Source: Marinimicrobium hydrolyticum (GTDB lineage Bacteria; Pseudomonadota; Gammaproteobacteria; Pseudomonadales; Cellvibrionaceae). From it: a DNA stretch of 64,000 nt. The notes beneath the pieces were generated by a model. It ran no database searches. It saw nothing but the letters and a program-made list of their open reading frames with translations, and was not told the origin of the DNA. The position numbers and the translations under genes were made by a program. Shown here in pieces: positions 54,987 to 64,000 of the stretch. The stretch is taken from contig NZ_JAVDDU010000001.1 in assembly GCF_030848505.1 (NCBI RefSeq), positions 248,001-312,000 of the forward strand, read 5' to 3'. The number at the start of each line of letters is the position of its first letter. The first letter of the stretch is position 1.

Positions 54987-55859
54987 ATGGCAGCTATCTC
55001 TGCTTCAATGGTAAAAGAACTGCGCGAACGCACCAGCCTTGGCATGATGGAGTGTAAAAAAGCTCTGACCGAGGCGGACGGTGACGTTGAGTTGGCGATT
55101 GAAAACCTGCGTAAGGCCAGTGGCTTAAAGGCCGCTAAAAAAGCGGATCGTACCGCTGCTGACGGCGTGGTTGCGGTAAAAGTTGCTGACGACAACGGCT
55201 CAGCCGTCATCTTGGAAGTGAACAGTGAAACCGACTTTGTCGCCCGCGACGCCGGTTTTCTGGCCTTTGTGGACAGCGTTCTGACCAAGGCTTTCAATGA
55301 AAAGCAAGTCGACGTGGCCGCGCTGATGTCCGGCGAGCTGGAAAGCGCTCGTGAAGCACTGGTACAGAAAATCGGTGAAAACATCAGTGTTCGTCGCGTT
55401 GCCCTTATCGAAGGCGGCGTGATTGATGGTTACGTACACTCCAACAATCGCATTGCGGTTGTGACTCAGCTGGAAGGTGGCAACGCCGATCTGGCCCGTG
55501 ATGTGTCCATGCATGTGGCAGCGGTTAATCCCCAAGTGGTCCGGCCTGAAGATATGCCTGCCGAGCTGGTGGAAAAAGAAAAAGACATCATCAAAGCTCA
55601 GCCGGACATGGAAGGCAAGCCCGCCGAGATCGTCGAAAAAATGACTCAAGGCCGCATCAAAAAATTCCTCAAAGAAGGCAGCCTGCTAGAGCAGCCGTTC
55701 GTGAAAAACCCCGAGCTGACTGTGGGTAAACTGGCTCAAGAAGCCGGTGCAACCGTGACCAGCTTTGTGCGCTTTGAAGTTGGCGAAGGCATCGAGAAAG
55801 AAACCGTGGATTTTGCCGAGGAAGTGGCCGCACAGGTTAAGGCTTCGTCCAAGGGATAA
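54987..55859 (+). CDS. tsf: Translation elongation factor Ts
   Basis: This 290-residue nucleotide exchange factor for EF-Tu opens [60 protein letters not shown], the UBA-like and N-terminal blocks of EF-Ts, with the signature TDFVARD in the core. ATG 54987 (MAAISASMV) follows GAGAGGATAG; the extra upstream frame is not conserved. It is transcribed from rpsB through the terminator and reads toward pyrH. Confidence 0.98.
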   Translation: MAAISASMVKELRERTSLGMMECKKALTEADGDVELAIENLRKASGLKAAKKADRTAADGVVAVKVADDNGSAVILEVNSETDFVARDAGFLAFVDSVLTKAFNEKQVDVAALMSGELESAREALVQKIGENISVRRVALIEGGVIDGYVHSNNRIAVVTQLEGGNADLARDVSMHVAAVNPQVVRPEDMPAELVEKEKDIIKAQPDMEGKPAEIVEKMTQGRIKKFLKEGSLLEQPFVKNPELTVGKLAQEAGATVTSFVRFEVGEGIEKETVDFAEEVAAQVKASSKG

Positions 55860-55913
55860 GCTCCCCGGCTATGACAGACCGGCAGAGGGGAGCTCCGGCC
55901 CTCTTCTGCCTCC
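55859..55913 (+). other. Alternative hairpins between tsf and pyrH
   Basis: AGCTCCCC at 55859-55866 can pair with GGGGAGCT at 55887-55894. Alternatively, GGCAGAGGG at 55881-55889 can pair with CCCTCTTCTGCC just downstream. The two structures share bases and so exclude each other. No U-run follows. Confidence 0.4.
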
Positions 55914-55949
55914 GACTATAGAGTGAGCCCCTGTTTACGGAGACCCGTC

Positions 55950-56690
55950 ATGCCCAGTGCGCGCGATAAAAAATACAAACGAATACTGCTCAAACTTAGT
56001 GGTGAGGAGCTTATGGGCTCCGAAGGCTTCGGCATCGACCCCAAAGTGCTCGATAAAATGGCTCTGGAAATTGGGCAACTGGTGGGTATCGGTGTTCAGG
56101 TTGGGCTGGTAGTCGGCGGTGGCAACTTGTTCCGTGGTGCTGCCCTAAGCGTGGCGGGTTTGAACCGGGTCACTGGCGACCACATGGGTATGCTGGCTAC
56201 GGTAATGAACGCGCTGGCGATGCGGGATGCATTGGAGCGCTCCAATATCTCCTCCCGTGTCATGTCGGCCATTCCCATGAGTGGCATCGTTGAGCATTAC
56301 GACAGCCGGCACGCCGTACGTTCACTGGCTTCCGGCGAAGTGGTGATCTTTGCCGCCGGAACCGGTAACCCTTTCTTTACCACCGATTCGGCCGCCTGCC
56401 TCCGGGCTATTGAAGTGGAAGCCGACATCGTTCTTAAAGCGACAAAGGTCGACGGAGTCTACTCCGCTGATCCAATGAAAGACGCTACCGCCACCAAATT
56501 CGACCGATTGACTTATGACCAAATTCTGGAGCGGAAGCTTGGCGTAATGGATTTGACTGCAATTTGCCTGTGTCGGGAGCACGATATGCCCGTGCGGGTG
56601 TTTCGTATGAACAAGACGGGGGCGTTGCTCAACATCGTTGTTGGAAGCGACGAAGGTACCCTGATAGAAGAGGGAAAAAACGATGCTTAG
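55950..56690 (+). CDS. pyrH: Uridylate kinase
   Basis: This 246-residue enzyme makes UDP from UMP and ATP. It opens [30 protein letters not shown], with [15 protein letters not shown] and [31 protein letters not shown] 55950 follows ACGGAGAC; nine upstream residues of the longer frame are not family-like. The end overlaps frr by 8 bp. Confidence 0.97.
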   Translation: MPSARDKKYKRILLKLSGEELMGSEGFGIDPKVLDKMALEIGQLVGIGVQVGLVVGGGNLFRGAALSVAGLNRVTGDHMGMLATVMNALAMRDALERSNISSRVMSAIPMSGIVEHYDSRHAVRSLASGEVVIFAAGTGNPFFTTDSAACLRAIEVEADIVLKATKVDGVYSADPMKDATATKFDRLTYDQILERKLGVMDLTAICLCREHDMPVRVFRMNKTGALLNIVVGSDEGTLIEEGKNDA

Positions 56691-57240
56691 TGATTTGAAA
56701 AAAGATGCCGAGAGGCGTATGGCTAAAGGGTTGGAAGCACTCTCCAGCCAGTTTAATAAAATCCGTACTGGTCGCGCCCATCCGAGTATTCTCGATGGCG
56801 TTATGGTTTCCTACTACGGTGCGGACACGCCTTTGAGTCAGGTGGCCAATGTGAACGTGGAAGATGCTCGAACTTTGAGTATTTCGCCCTGGGAAAAGCA
56901 CTTGGTTCCCGATATTGAAAAGGCCATCATGAAATCTGATTTGGGCCTGAATCCATCCACAAATGGCGGTGTGATTCGCTTGCCTATGCCGTCTCTTACC
57001 GAAGAAACCCGCAAAACCTATATTAAACAGGCTAAAGCCGAAGCGGAAAACGCCCGGGTCTCCATTCGCAGTGTCCGTCGTGACGTGCTCTCTGACGTGA
57101 AAGCTTTGCTCAAGGAAAAGGAAATCACCGAGGACGACGAGCATCGTTTTCATGACGAAATACAAAAAATCACCGATAAATATATCGCTGAGGTTGATCG
57201 CGCGTTGAGCGCAAAAGAAACCGATTTGATGGCCATTTAA
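56683..57240 (+). CDS. frr: Ribosome recycling factor
   Basis: This 185-residue protein splits post-termination ribosomes with EF-G. It opens [46 protein letters not shown], with [45 protein letters not shown]-type helices (split over two blocks). The length is exact for the family. It overlaps the pyrH stop by 8 bp. Confidence 0.98.
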   Translation: MLSDLKKDAERRMAKGLEALSSQFNKIRTGRAHPSILDGVMVSYYGADTPLSQVANVNVEDARTLSISPWEKHLVPDIEKAIMKSDLGLNPSTNGGVIRLPMPSLTEETRKTYIKQAKAEAENARVSIRSVRRDVLSDVKALLKEKEITEDDEHRFHDEIQKITDKYIAEVDRALSAKETDLMAI

Positions 57241-57305
57241 CGCTGGCACCCTGTGCCAGCCGCCGGTTTCTGCCGAACCGTGACCACCCTTCCAGGAGTT
57301 GTGAC

Positions 57306-58070
57306 GTGACAAGTAATTCCCTGCGCCATATCGCCATCATTATGGATGGCAACAACCGCTGGGCGAAGCAGCGGAAGATGTCAGGTGTGGCCGGTCACAA
57401 GGTGGGCGTTGAACGTATCCGGGATGTGATGAGCGCTTGCCAGGAACTCAACGTGGAAGTGTTAACGCTGTTCGCGTTCAGTAGCGAGAATTGGAAGCGG
57501 CCGCCGCGGGAAGTGGAAGCGCTGATGTCCCTGTTTCTTGTCTACCTTAAGCAAGAGAGCAAGGAGCTGCGAAAAAAAGGTGTGCGGCTGCGTGTTATCG
57601 GCAACCGGGATCGATTCAGCCCGAATTTACAAAAGGCCATTGCCGCGGCTGAACACTTGACCCGCGAGGGCGATACTACCTTGGTCATCGCTGCCGATTA
57701 CGGTGGCCGCTGGGATATTGCTCAGGCGGCCCGTCGCTTGGCCGAACAGGTTGAGGCGGGTGAGTTGTCGGCTGCCGACATTGATTCCACTCACCTGCAT
57801 CGTCACACCGCTTTGTCTGATCTGCCCGAGCCTGACCTATTGATTCGCACCGGTGGTGAGCAGAGAATCAGCAACTTTCTCCTTTGGCAATGTACTTACT
57901 CCGAGCTCTATTTCACGAAAACCCTATGGCCTGATTTCCGCGCTGCGGATTTGCATGCGGCGGCGGCGGACTTTCATCGGCGCCAACGCCGTTTCGGATT
58001 GACCGGTGACCAGCTTTCTGCGGAGCCGCTGCACACAGGTCTTGATCGGCAGGGAGTGCGTCATGCTTAA
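57306..58070 (+). CDS. uppS: Undecaprenyl diphosphate synthase
   Basis: This 254-residue cis-prenyltransferase makes the lipid carrier for peptidoglycan. It has HIAIIMDGNNRWAKQRKMSGVAGHKVGVERIR at the N-terminus, LTLFAFSSENWKRPPREVEALM, and RTGGEQRISNFLLWQCTYSELYFTKTLWPDF. It starts at GTG 57306, after CAGGAGTTGTGAC. It overlaps cdsA by 8 bp. Confidence 0.97.
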   Translation: MTSNSLRHIAIIMDGNNRWAKQRKMSGVAGHKVGVERIRDVMSACQELNVEVLTLFAFSSENWKRPPREVEALMSLFLVYLKQESKELRKKGVRLRVIGNRDRFSPNLQKAIAAAEHLTREGDTTLVIAADYGGRWDIAQAARRLAEQVEAGELSAADIDSTHLHRHTALSDLPEPDLLIRTGGEQRISNFLLWQCTYSELYFTKTLWPDFRAADLHAAAADFHRRQRRFGLTGDQLSAEPLHTGLDRQGVRHA

Positions 58071-58914
58071 GCAGCGTGTCATTACCGCTGTGGTGTTAAT
58101 TGCGGTTTTTCTCGCCGTATTGGTTTATTTGCCCGTGCCATGGTTCGCCGCGTTTGTGGCAGGCGTGGTTCTTGTTGGCGCCTGGGAATGGGCTAACTTG
58201 GCTGGCTTGGAAAGTGCGTGGCAGCGCCGCCTCTATGCCGCCGCCGTTGGTGTTGTATTGATCGCCACAGCGTTTTATCTGGCGTTACCGACCCTTGAAG
58301 GTCCTCCCACCCTTGAACAGAACGCGGGTTTTCGTAACCTGTTAGTCGTCGGCTGCACCTGGTGGGCGGTGGCGTTGCTGTGGGTTCAAGGTTATCCGCA
58401 GAGTGCTTTACTTTGGCAAAGCCGTTGGGTGCGTGCCCTAATGGGGTTGCTGGTCTTGGTGCCCGCTTGGGCCGGGCTGGTTTATGTACGGGCTTTGGAC
58501 CAGGGGGCTTGGCTGGTTTTGCTTATGGTGGTGTGCGTGGCCAGCGCCGATATCGGTGCGTATTTTGCCGGTCGCCGCTGGGGGCGTCATAAGCTTGCGC
58601 CCGCGGTCAGTCCGGGCAAAACCTGGGAAGGCTTTGCCGGCGGCTTGGCTCTCAACCTGGTGTTGGTCCTGTTAGTGGGATGGCTCTGGGGAGGGCTGAG
58701 TTATGGCCTGGCGCTCGCCATTATTGTTCCTACCGCTCTGGTTTCGGTGCTCGGCGACCTTCAGGAGAGCATGCTCAAGCGCCACCGGGGTGTAAAAGAC
58801 AGCAGTGCACTGCTGCCTGGGCACGGTGGCGTCCTGGATAGAGTGGACAGCCTTACGGCAGCAGCCCCCGTCTTTGCTTTGGCCCTTTTGGCCATTGGTT
58901 GGGCGCCCGCATGA
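58063..58914 (+). CDS. cdsA: Phosphatidate cytidylyltransferase
   Basis: This 283-residue inner-membrane enzyme makes CDP-diacylglycerol from phosphatidic acid and CTP. It has eight or so hydrophobic segments and the family signature near the C-terminus, [40 protein letters not shown] 58063 ([10 protein letters not shown]) is chosen because the upstream part of the frame overlaps uppS. The stop overlaps the dxr start (ATGA). Confidence 0.96.
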   Translation: MLKQRVITAVVLIAVFLAVLVYLPVPWFAAFVAGVVLVGAWEWANLAGLESAWQRRLYAAAVGVVLIATAFYLALPTLEGPPTLEQNAGFRNLLVVGCTWWAVALLWVQGYPQSALLWQSRWVRALMGLLVLVPAWAGLVYVRALDQGAWLVLLMVVCVASADIGAYFAGRRWGRHKLAPAVSPGKTWEGFAGGLALNLVLVLLVGWLWGGLSYGLALAIIVPTALVSVLGDLQESMLKRHRGVKDSSALLPGHGGVLDRVDSLTAAAPVFALALLAIGWAPA

Positions 58915-60107
58915 TCCCTAGGCAAGCGGTTACGGTACTGGGTGCGACCGGCTCCATAGGTGTGAGCACCCTGGATGTACTGGCCCGCCACCGGGATCGG
59001 TACAGTGTTTTTGCGCTCACCGCTCACCGTCAGTGGCAGAGTCTGGCCGAGCAGTGCCTGGAGCACCGCCCCCGTTACGCCGTTATGGGCGATCCGGGCG
59101 AGGCACAAGCTCTGCGCGAAGTCTTGTCTCTCAAAGGGAGTTCCACTGAAGTTCTTCAGGGCGAGGAAGCTTTGCGTTATGTGGCCGGGCATGATGAGAC
59201 CGACATCGTTATGGCGGCGATTGTTGGGGCTGCTGGGCTCTTGCCGGCACTGGCTGCAGTGGAAGGAGGCAAGAAAGTACTGCTGGCCAATAAAGAAGCA
59301 TTGGTTATGGCCGGTGGTCTATTTACCCGTGCGGTGCGTGACCATGGGGCTACGCTCTTACCGATTGATAGCGAGCACAATGCGATTTTTCAATGCTTGC
59401 AAAATGAGCGAGCCGACTGCCAAGCGGGAGAGCTCGCACAGCGTGGTGTACGCCGGATTATGCTGACTGCCTCCGGCGGCCCCTTCCGAACCCGACCTTT
59501 GAGCGAACTGAGTCAAGTGACTCCGGAAGAGGCCTGCGCCCATCCCAATTGGTCGATGGGGCAAAAGATCTCTGTGGATTCCGCCACCATGATGAACAAA
59601 GGGCTGGAATTTATAGAAGCCTGCTGGCTGTTCAACGCTCGACCGGAACAGGTGGAGGTGGTGGTGCATCCACAGAGCGTCATTCATTCCCTGGTGGAGT
59701 ACACGGATGGTTCGGTGTTGGCGCAAATGGGCAATCCGGACATGCGCACGCCCATCGCCCATGCCCTGGCTTGGCCGGAACGCATTGAGTCGGGCGTAGC
59801 CAGTCTGGACTTGATCGCAACCGCCAGACTGGACTTCTGTGAGCCTGACTACCAGCGGTTTCCCTGCTTAAGTCTGGCCAGACAGGCGGCCGAGACCGGC
59901 GGCACAGCGCCCGCACTGCTCAATGCCGCCAACGAGATTGCGGTAGCGGCGTTTCTGGCCCGGCGCATTCGTTTTGACCAAATAGCTCTAGTGATTGAGC
60001 GCGTACTGGAGCGCTTGCCGGTGAATGAACCAGACGCCTTGGACGTTGTCCAAAACGCGGATTTGGAAGCCCGGACCTTGGCCCAGACCCTGATCGACGC
60101 CCTCTAA
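58911..60107 (+). CDS. dxr: 1-deoxy-D-xylulose 5-phosphate reductoisomerase
   Basis: This 398-residue NADPH enzyme makes MEP in isoprenoid synthesis. It has [21 protein letters not shown] (NADPH loop), [28 protein letters not shown] (metal and substrate residues), [13 protein letters not shown] and the [27 protein letters not shown] block. ATG 58911 ([11 protein letters not shown]) overlaps the cdsA stop. Confidence 0.97.
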   Translation: MIPRQAVTVLGATGSIGVSTLDVLARHRDRYSVFALTAHRQWQSLAEQCLEHRPRYAVMGDPGEAQALREVLSLKGSSTEVLQGEEALRYVAGHDETDIVMAAIVGAAGLLPALAAVEGGKKVLLANKEALVMAGGLFTRAVRDHGATLLPIDSEHNAIFQCLQNERADCQAGELAQRGVRRIMLTASGGPFRTRPLSELSQVTPEEACAHPNWSMGQKISVDSATMMNKGLEFIEACWLFNARPEQVEVVVHPQSVIHSLVEYTDGSVLAQMGNPDMRTPIAHALAWPERIESGVASLDLIATARLDFCEPDYQRFPCLSLARQAAETGGTAPALLNAANEIAVAAFLARRIRFDQIALVIERVLERLPVNEPDALDVVQNADLEARTLAQTLIDAL

Positions 60108-60118
60108 GAGGTTTTACG

Positions 60119-61471
60119 GTGGCATTAATACAGACAATAATGTGGTTTCTGATTGCCCTGGTGGTCCTGGTGGCGGTGCACGAATTCGGGCACTTTTACG
60201 TCGCCAGGCGTTGCGGCGTTAAGGTTCTGCGTTTTTCCATCGGTTTTGGCAAGATTCTGTTGCGCTGGACCGACCGGCAAGGTACCGAATACGCCCTCGC
60301 CGCCATACCCTTGGGCGGCTACGTAAAGATGCTGGACGAGCGCGAAGGTGAAGTACCTGAGCACGAATTGCATCGAGCCTTCAATCGAAAAAACGTCTGG
60401 CAGCGCATCGCCGTGGTAGCCGCTGGGCCTTTTGCCAATTTTCTGCTCGCGGTAGTGCTGTTTACCGCTTTGGCGATTCCCGGAGTAAGGGACGCTATAC
60501 CTATTGTGGGTCACGTGGAGCCCAACTCTGTGGCGGAGCAGGCCGGGTTGGAGCCGGGTCAAGAGATTCTCGAGGTAGATGGTACGCCCACTCCCACCTG
60601 GCAGCGGTTGCACCAGCAGCTGCTGCGCCGTCTGGGTGAAACCGGCACCATCAGCTTCACCGTTCGCTATCCAGATTCAGAGCTCCGCTATGTGTCGGAA
60701 GCTCGGCTGGATAGCTGGTTGCGCGGTGAAGATGAGCCAGACCCTTTGGCAGGCCTGGGCTTGCAACTCAAAATTCCGGAAAATGAAGCGATTTTAGGCC
60801 AGGTTATGCCTACCAGTGCCGCTGAACGCGCAGGTTTGCAGGCGGGCGACCATATCGTCGCCGCGGATGGCCAAGATATACCGACATGGCGAGAGTGGGT
60901 GCAGTACGTCCGCGAGCGCCCTGATCAAGAAATCGACCTCCTGGTGGAACGCGCAGGCGAACGGATACGTTTGAGCGTTACTCCTCAGGCGGTGGAGGAA
61001 AATGGAGAGCGCTTTGGGCAGGTGGGTGTAAGTATACAGCCCCAGCCATGGCCAGAGCACATGGTGAGGGACTACCAGTATGGCCCGATTGAGGCCTTTT
61101 TTGCCGGTGTTGACCGGACTTGGGAAACCTCTGGCTTTGTCCTGCTGTCAGTAAAGAAGTTATTGGTGGGAGAAATTTCGACGAAAAACTTGAGCGGCCC
61201 CATTACCATTGCTAAGGTGGCCGGCTCTACCGCGGATAGCGGTTGGAAGAGTTTTGTCGGTTTTGTAGCTCTACTAAGTGTATTCCTAGCAGTGTTTAAC
61301 TTACTGCCCATTCCCGTTCTCGACGGTGGCCACCTGTTGTATTACTTCATCGAAGTAATAAAAGGCAGTCCGGTTTCCGAGCAGGTTCAGCAAGTGGGCT
61401 ACAAAATAGGGCTGTTCCTTGTTCTCGGGCTGATGATACTAGCGCTCTATAACGACGTCATGCGGCTTTAG
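60119..61471 (+). CDS. rseP: Site-2 intramembrane protease RseP
   Basis: This 450-residue inner-membrane zinc protease cuts anti-sigma-E RseA. The HExxH-type motif HEFGH is at residues 21-25 in the first helix; two periplasmic PDZ domains follow (PNSVAEQAGLEPGQEILEVDG and TSAAERAGLQAGDHIVAADG), and the third-ligand motif is NLLPIPVLDGGHL near residue 395. It starts at GTG 60119 after GAGG. It precedes bamA in the standard order. Confidence 0.97.
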   Translation: MALIQTIMWFLIALVVLVAVHEFGHFYVARRCGVKVLRFSIGFGKILLRWTDRQGTEYALAAIPLGGYVKMLDEREGEVPEHELHRAFNRKNVWQRIAVVAAGPFANFLLAVVLFTALAIPGVRDAIPIVGHVEPNSVAEQAGLEPGQEILEVDGTPTPTWQRLHQQLLRRLGETGTISFTVRYPDSELRYVSEARLDSWLRGEDEPDPLAGLGLQLKIPENEAILGQVMPTSAAERAGLQAGDHIVAADGQDIPTWREWVQYVRERPDQEIDLLVERAGERIRLSVTPQAVEENGERFGQVGVSIQPQPWPEHMVRDYQYGPIEAFFAGVDRTWETSGFVLLSVKKLLVGEISTKNLSGPITIAKVAGSTADSGWKSFVGFVALLSVFLAVFNLLPIPVLDGGHLLYYFIEVIKGSPVSEQVQQVGYKIGLFLVLGLMILALYNDVMRL

Positions 61472-61524
61472 TACTCCGTCCAGGCTGCCGAACCCTGACT
61501 ACAACGATTACAATAGAATTTTCT

Positions 61525-64000
61525 ATGAAGCGAGCTTCAATGCGATTTATTAGTTTAGTTGTACTCCTGCTTATCTCTTTGGGAGTGCAGGCGCAAGAAT
61601 TCGAAATCAGTGACATCCGTGTCGAGGGTTTGCAAAGGGTTTCCGCTGGTAGCGTTTTCAGTGCATTACCCGTGCGAGTCGGTGACACTCTCACCAGCGA
61701 AGACATCCAGCGCGCAACACGTGCTCTGTTTAGAGTTGGCCACTTCGCCGATGTAACTATGGTGCGTGATGGCGACGTGTTGGTGGTACAGGTAAAAGAG
61801 CGGCCAGCCATCAATGAAATCGTCATTGAAGGCAACAAGGTTATTAAAACCGATGCTCTGATGGAAAGCTTGCGAGATAACGGACTGTCTGAAGGACAAA
61901 TCTTTCAGCGCGCCACCCTGGAGTTAATCAGCCAATCGCTGGAACGAGAGTACATAGGCCAGGGCCGTTACGGCGCTTCAGTATCCATCGAAATTGAAGA
62001 CTTGCCTCGCAACCAGGTTAAGGTGTTGATTAATGTTAACGAAGGTAAGCCGGCGCGCATCCGGAGTATCAACATCGTTGGGAACGAAGTCTATCGAGAC
62101 AAAGACCTGCTGGATTTGTTTGAGTTAAGTGCCCGGGGCCTGTTTTCGTGGATTACCGGCGACGACAAATACTCTCGTGAAAAATTGTCCGGTGATATCG
62201 AGCGTTTGGAGTCCTATTACCTGGATCGCGGTTATCTGGATTTCCGCGTCGACTCGACACAGGTCGCGTTGAGCCCTGACCGGTCGAAGATCTACATCAC
62301 CATTAATGTCACCGAAGGCGAAGTTTATACGGTCAATGCTGTGGAACTGGCTGGCGATCCTGTGTTGCCCGAACGGGCTATACGACAGCTGATTATGGTT
62401 CGGGAGGGTGATACTTTTTCCCAAATTATGATGACCACTTCAGCGGATTACATTAAGCAACGCCTGGGCAACGAAGGTTACACCTTCGCCGAGGTAGAGG
62501 GGATTCCGGAGCGGAACCAGGAAGACAAGACCGTTGATGTTACCTTTTTTATCGATCCGGGCGAGCGTGCTTACGTGCGGCGGATTAATTTCAGAGGCAA
62601 CACCAAAACCATTGATGAAGTGCTGCGCCGCGAGATGCGGCAAATGGAAGGCGGTGCTGCGTCTACCTCTCAAATTGAGCACTCAAGAGTGCGGCTCAAT
62701 CGCTTGGGCTTCTTTAAGGACGTGGATGTTGAAACCGTAGAGGTGCCGGGTACGTCTGATCAGATCGACGTGGAATACACCGTCGAGGAAGCACCATCAG
62801 GTAGCATGGGGCTGCAGGTTGGCTATGCCCGCTACTCGGGACTCTTGCTGTCCGCCAATATCCATCAGAACAACTGGTTCGGTACTGGTAAGCGTGTGGG
62901 TATGTCCCTGAGTAACAGCCGCTTCCGTACGGCTTACAATTTTAGCTACGAAGATCCGTACTTTACCCGTGACGGTGTCAGTCGGGGCTTCAACTTGTAT
63001 TACTCAAAAAGTAACTTCGCCAACATCGGTGTAGCGGGTTACGGTACCGACGTATACGGCGCTAGGATGTCCTTTGGTTATCCAATCTCCGAGATTGAGC
63101 GTATTGGCTTCAGTCTGGAGGCTCGGGACTTAACGGTTAAAGCCAGTGGTCGTTCGGCGCAGGAAATTATTCGCACGCCAGTACTACCGTCTAACGCCAT
63201 GTACATCACCCAAAGTGATGCCTCTGCAGCGCGGGATGAAATTCTTCGTGGACGAGACTTCCCTGAAGGTATCGAGCGTCACCCCGTCACCGAAGACGTG
63301 TTGGGCCCGCCTGGGTATCTGGATGCTCACGGCAATCGTTTCCGCGATTTGCTGGTGACCCTGAATTGGGGCAAGTCAACCTTGAATCGGGGCATGTTGG
63401 CCACGCGCGGCACCTCTCAGCGGATCTCACTGGAAGCTGCGCTTCCCGGCGGTGACCTGGACTACTACAAGTTACAGTACAATGCTGAGACCTATAAGCC
63501 TTTGACCCGTCACCTCACGCTCAAGCTGCGCACCAATTTGGGCTACGCCAATTCTTACCGTAGCGACCGGGATCTACCGTTCTTTGAGCACTTCTACGCG
63601 GGTGGTTTTGGTTCGGTGCGCGGTTTCGAGCGCAACAGCCTGGGGCCTCGTACCTCGCCACCAGAGCAGGCGTTTCAGAGCGAGTTTGCATGGGATGACC
63701 GCGATGGCGACGGTTTGGCCCAGCAAAGCGAGCTCGCGCGCACTTATGTCCTATGTGAGGATCCTGAAGGGCTGAATCTTAACTCCTTCACTTGTCGACC
63801 TGGCGAGCTGATTACTCAGCGCACCGCAACGAGAGAACAGTTGGCCAGACGGGACTCGAGGTACTCAGCGTTTGGGGGCAATATCCTGGTGGAAGCGGGT
63901 GCGGAAATTCTCTTCCCGCTGCCCTTTATTGACGATCAGCGCTCCATGCAGAGCTCTTTCTTTATTGAAGGCGGTAACGTCTTTAGTGAACATTGTCGTC
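61525..64000 (+). CDS. bamA: Outer-membrane assembly factor BamA (3' truncated by window)
   Basis: About 825 residues are visible; the window ends inside the beta-barrel. Signal peptide MKRASMRFISLVVLLLISLGVQA is followed by five POTRA domains (EFEISDIRVEGLQRV onward; later NEGKPARIRSINIVGNEVYRDKDL and IDPGEAYVRRINFRGNTKT-type blocks). The barrel starts near residue 425. The conserved VRGF of loop 6 is in FGSVRGFERNSLGP. Just after it, a loop contains DRDGDGLAQQSE at residues 725-736, with the D-x-D-x-D-G...E spacing of an EF-hand calcium loop. ATG 61525 fits the signal peptide. Confidence 0.97.
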   Translation, partial: MKRASMRFISLVVLLLISLGVQAQEFEISDIRVEGLQRVSAGSVFSALPVRVGDTLTSEDIQRATRALFRVGHFADVTMVRDGDVLVVQVKERPAINEIVIEGNKVIKTDALMESLRDNGLSEGQIFQRATLELISQSLEREYIGQGRYGASVSIEIEDLPRNQVKVLINVNEGKPARIRSINIVGNEVYRDKDLLDLFELSARGLFSWITGDDKYSREKLSGDIERLESYYLDRGYLDFRVDSTQVALSPDRSKIYITINVTEGEVYTVNAVELAGDPVLPERAIRQLIMVREGDTFSQIMMTTSADYIKQRLGNEGYTFAEVEGIPERNQEDKTVDVTFFIDPGERAYVRRINFRGNTKTIDEVLRREMRQMEGGAASTSQIEHSRVRLNRLGFFKDVDVETVEVPGTSDQIDVEYTVEEAPSGSMGLQVGYARYSGLLLSANIHQNNWFGTGKRVGMSLSNSRFRTAYNFSYEDPYFTRDGVSRGFNLYYSKSNFANIGVAGYGTDVYGARMSFGYPISEIERIGFSLEARDLTVKASGRSAQEIIRTPVLPSNAMYITQSDASAARDEILRGRDFPEGIERHPVTEDVLGPPGYLDAHGNRFRDLLVTLNWGKSTLNRGMLATRGTSQRISLEAALPGGDLDYYKLQYNAETYKPLTRHLTLKLRTNLGYANSYRSDRDLPFFEHFYAGGFGSVRGFERNSLGPRTSPPEQAFQSEFAWDDRDGDGLAQQSELARTYVLCEDPEGLNLNSFTCRPGELITQRTATREQLARRDSRYSAFGGNILVEAGAEILFPLPFIDDQRSMQSSFFIEGGNVFSEHCR

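Overview
The window is chromosomal DNA of a Gram-negative gammaproteobacterium. The evidence is the order dapC-glnD-map // rpsB-tsf-pyrH-frr-uppS-cdsA-dxr-rseP-bamA, known from Pseudomonas and relatives, together with bolA, trhO and wrbA. Gene style and small repeats suggest a marine or polysaccharide-degrading lineage (Cellvibrionales-like), but this is inference and no 16S or tRNA gene is present. No phage, CRISPR array, rRNA or complete insertion sequence was seen.

Layout. 1-7.7 kb: the end of an OmpA-domain gene, a ~300 bp MITE-like element, an unrecognised CxxC protein, a small arginine-rich protein, bolA, trhO, a small conserved protein, and a three-gene ABC/HlyD efflux operon. 7.7-15.3 kb (minus strand): ldhA, a P-type ATPase and wrbA, then nested palindromic repeats, then ppsA. 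15.3-20.1 kb: a non-coding or leader region, then an overlapping operon of AMP/thymidine phosphorylase-like enzyme, PRPP-synthetase-like enzyme and beta-CASP RNase-like hydrolase. 20.1-39.6 kb (minus strand): a long glycogen/trehalose block (glgB, glgA, glgP, glgX, a fused TreZ-TreY), an ATP-grasp enzyme, a second P-type ATPase, a CBS-domain protein and an FNR/CRP-family regulator. 39.8-45.8 kb (plus strand): glgC, a GH57 enzyme, malQ, two PilZ-domain proteins and a second copy of the small conserved protein. 45.9-64 kb: a secreted protein of unknown role, sirB2-nth-dapC-glnD-map, uxuA, and the rpsB-to-bamA superoperon, cut off inside bamA.

How it fits together. The most notable pattern is a set of FNR/ANR-type palindromes (TTGA[T/C]-N4-[A/G]TCAA) in front of the central genes: ppsA, the phosphorylase operon, the CBS gene, the divergent glgB/glgC pair and both pilZ genes. 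Most have a -10-like hexamer at or near the class II activation distance (site centred about -41.5). In the same cluster lies an FNR-family regulator that keeps the FNR-type DNA recognition helix but lacks the cysteines that hold the 4Fe-4S cluster in E. coli FNR. The inferred picture is a low-oxygen or energy-limitation programme coordinating glycogen/trehalose turnover, pyruvate/PEP interconversion, lactate formation, RNA/nucleotide salvage, cation pumping and c-di-GMP-responsive PilZ proteins. The site pattern is directly visible. The regulator-site link and the physiological signal are inference.
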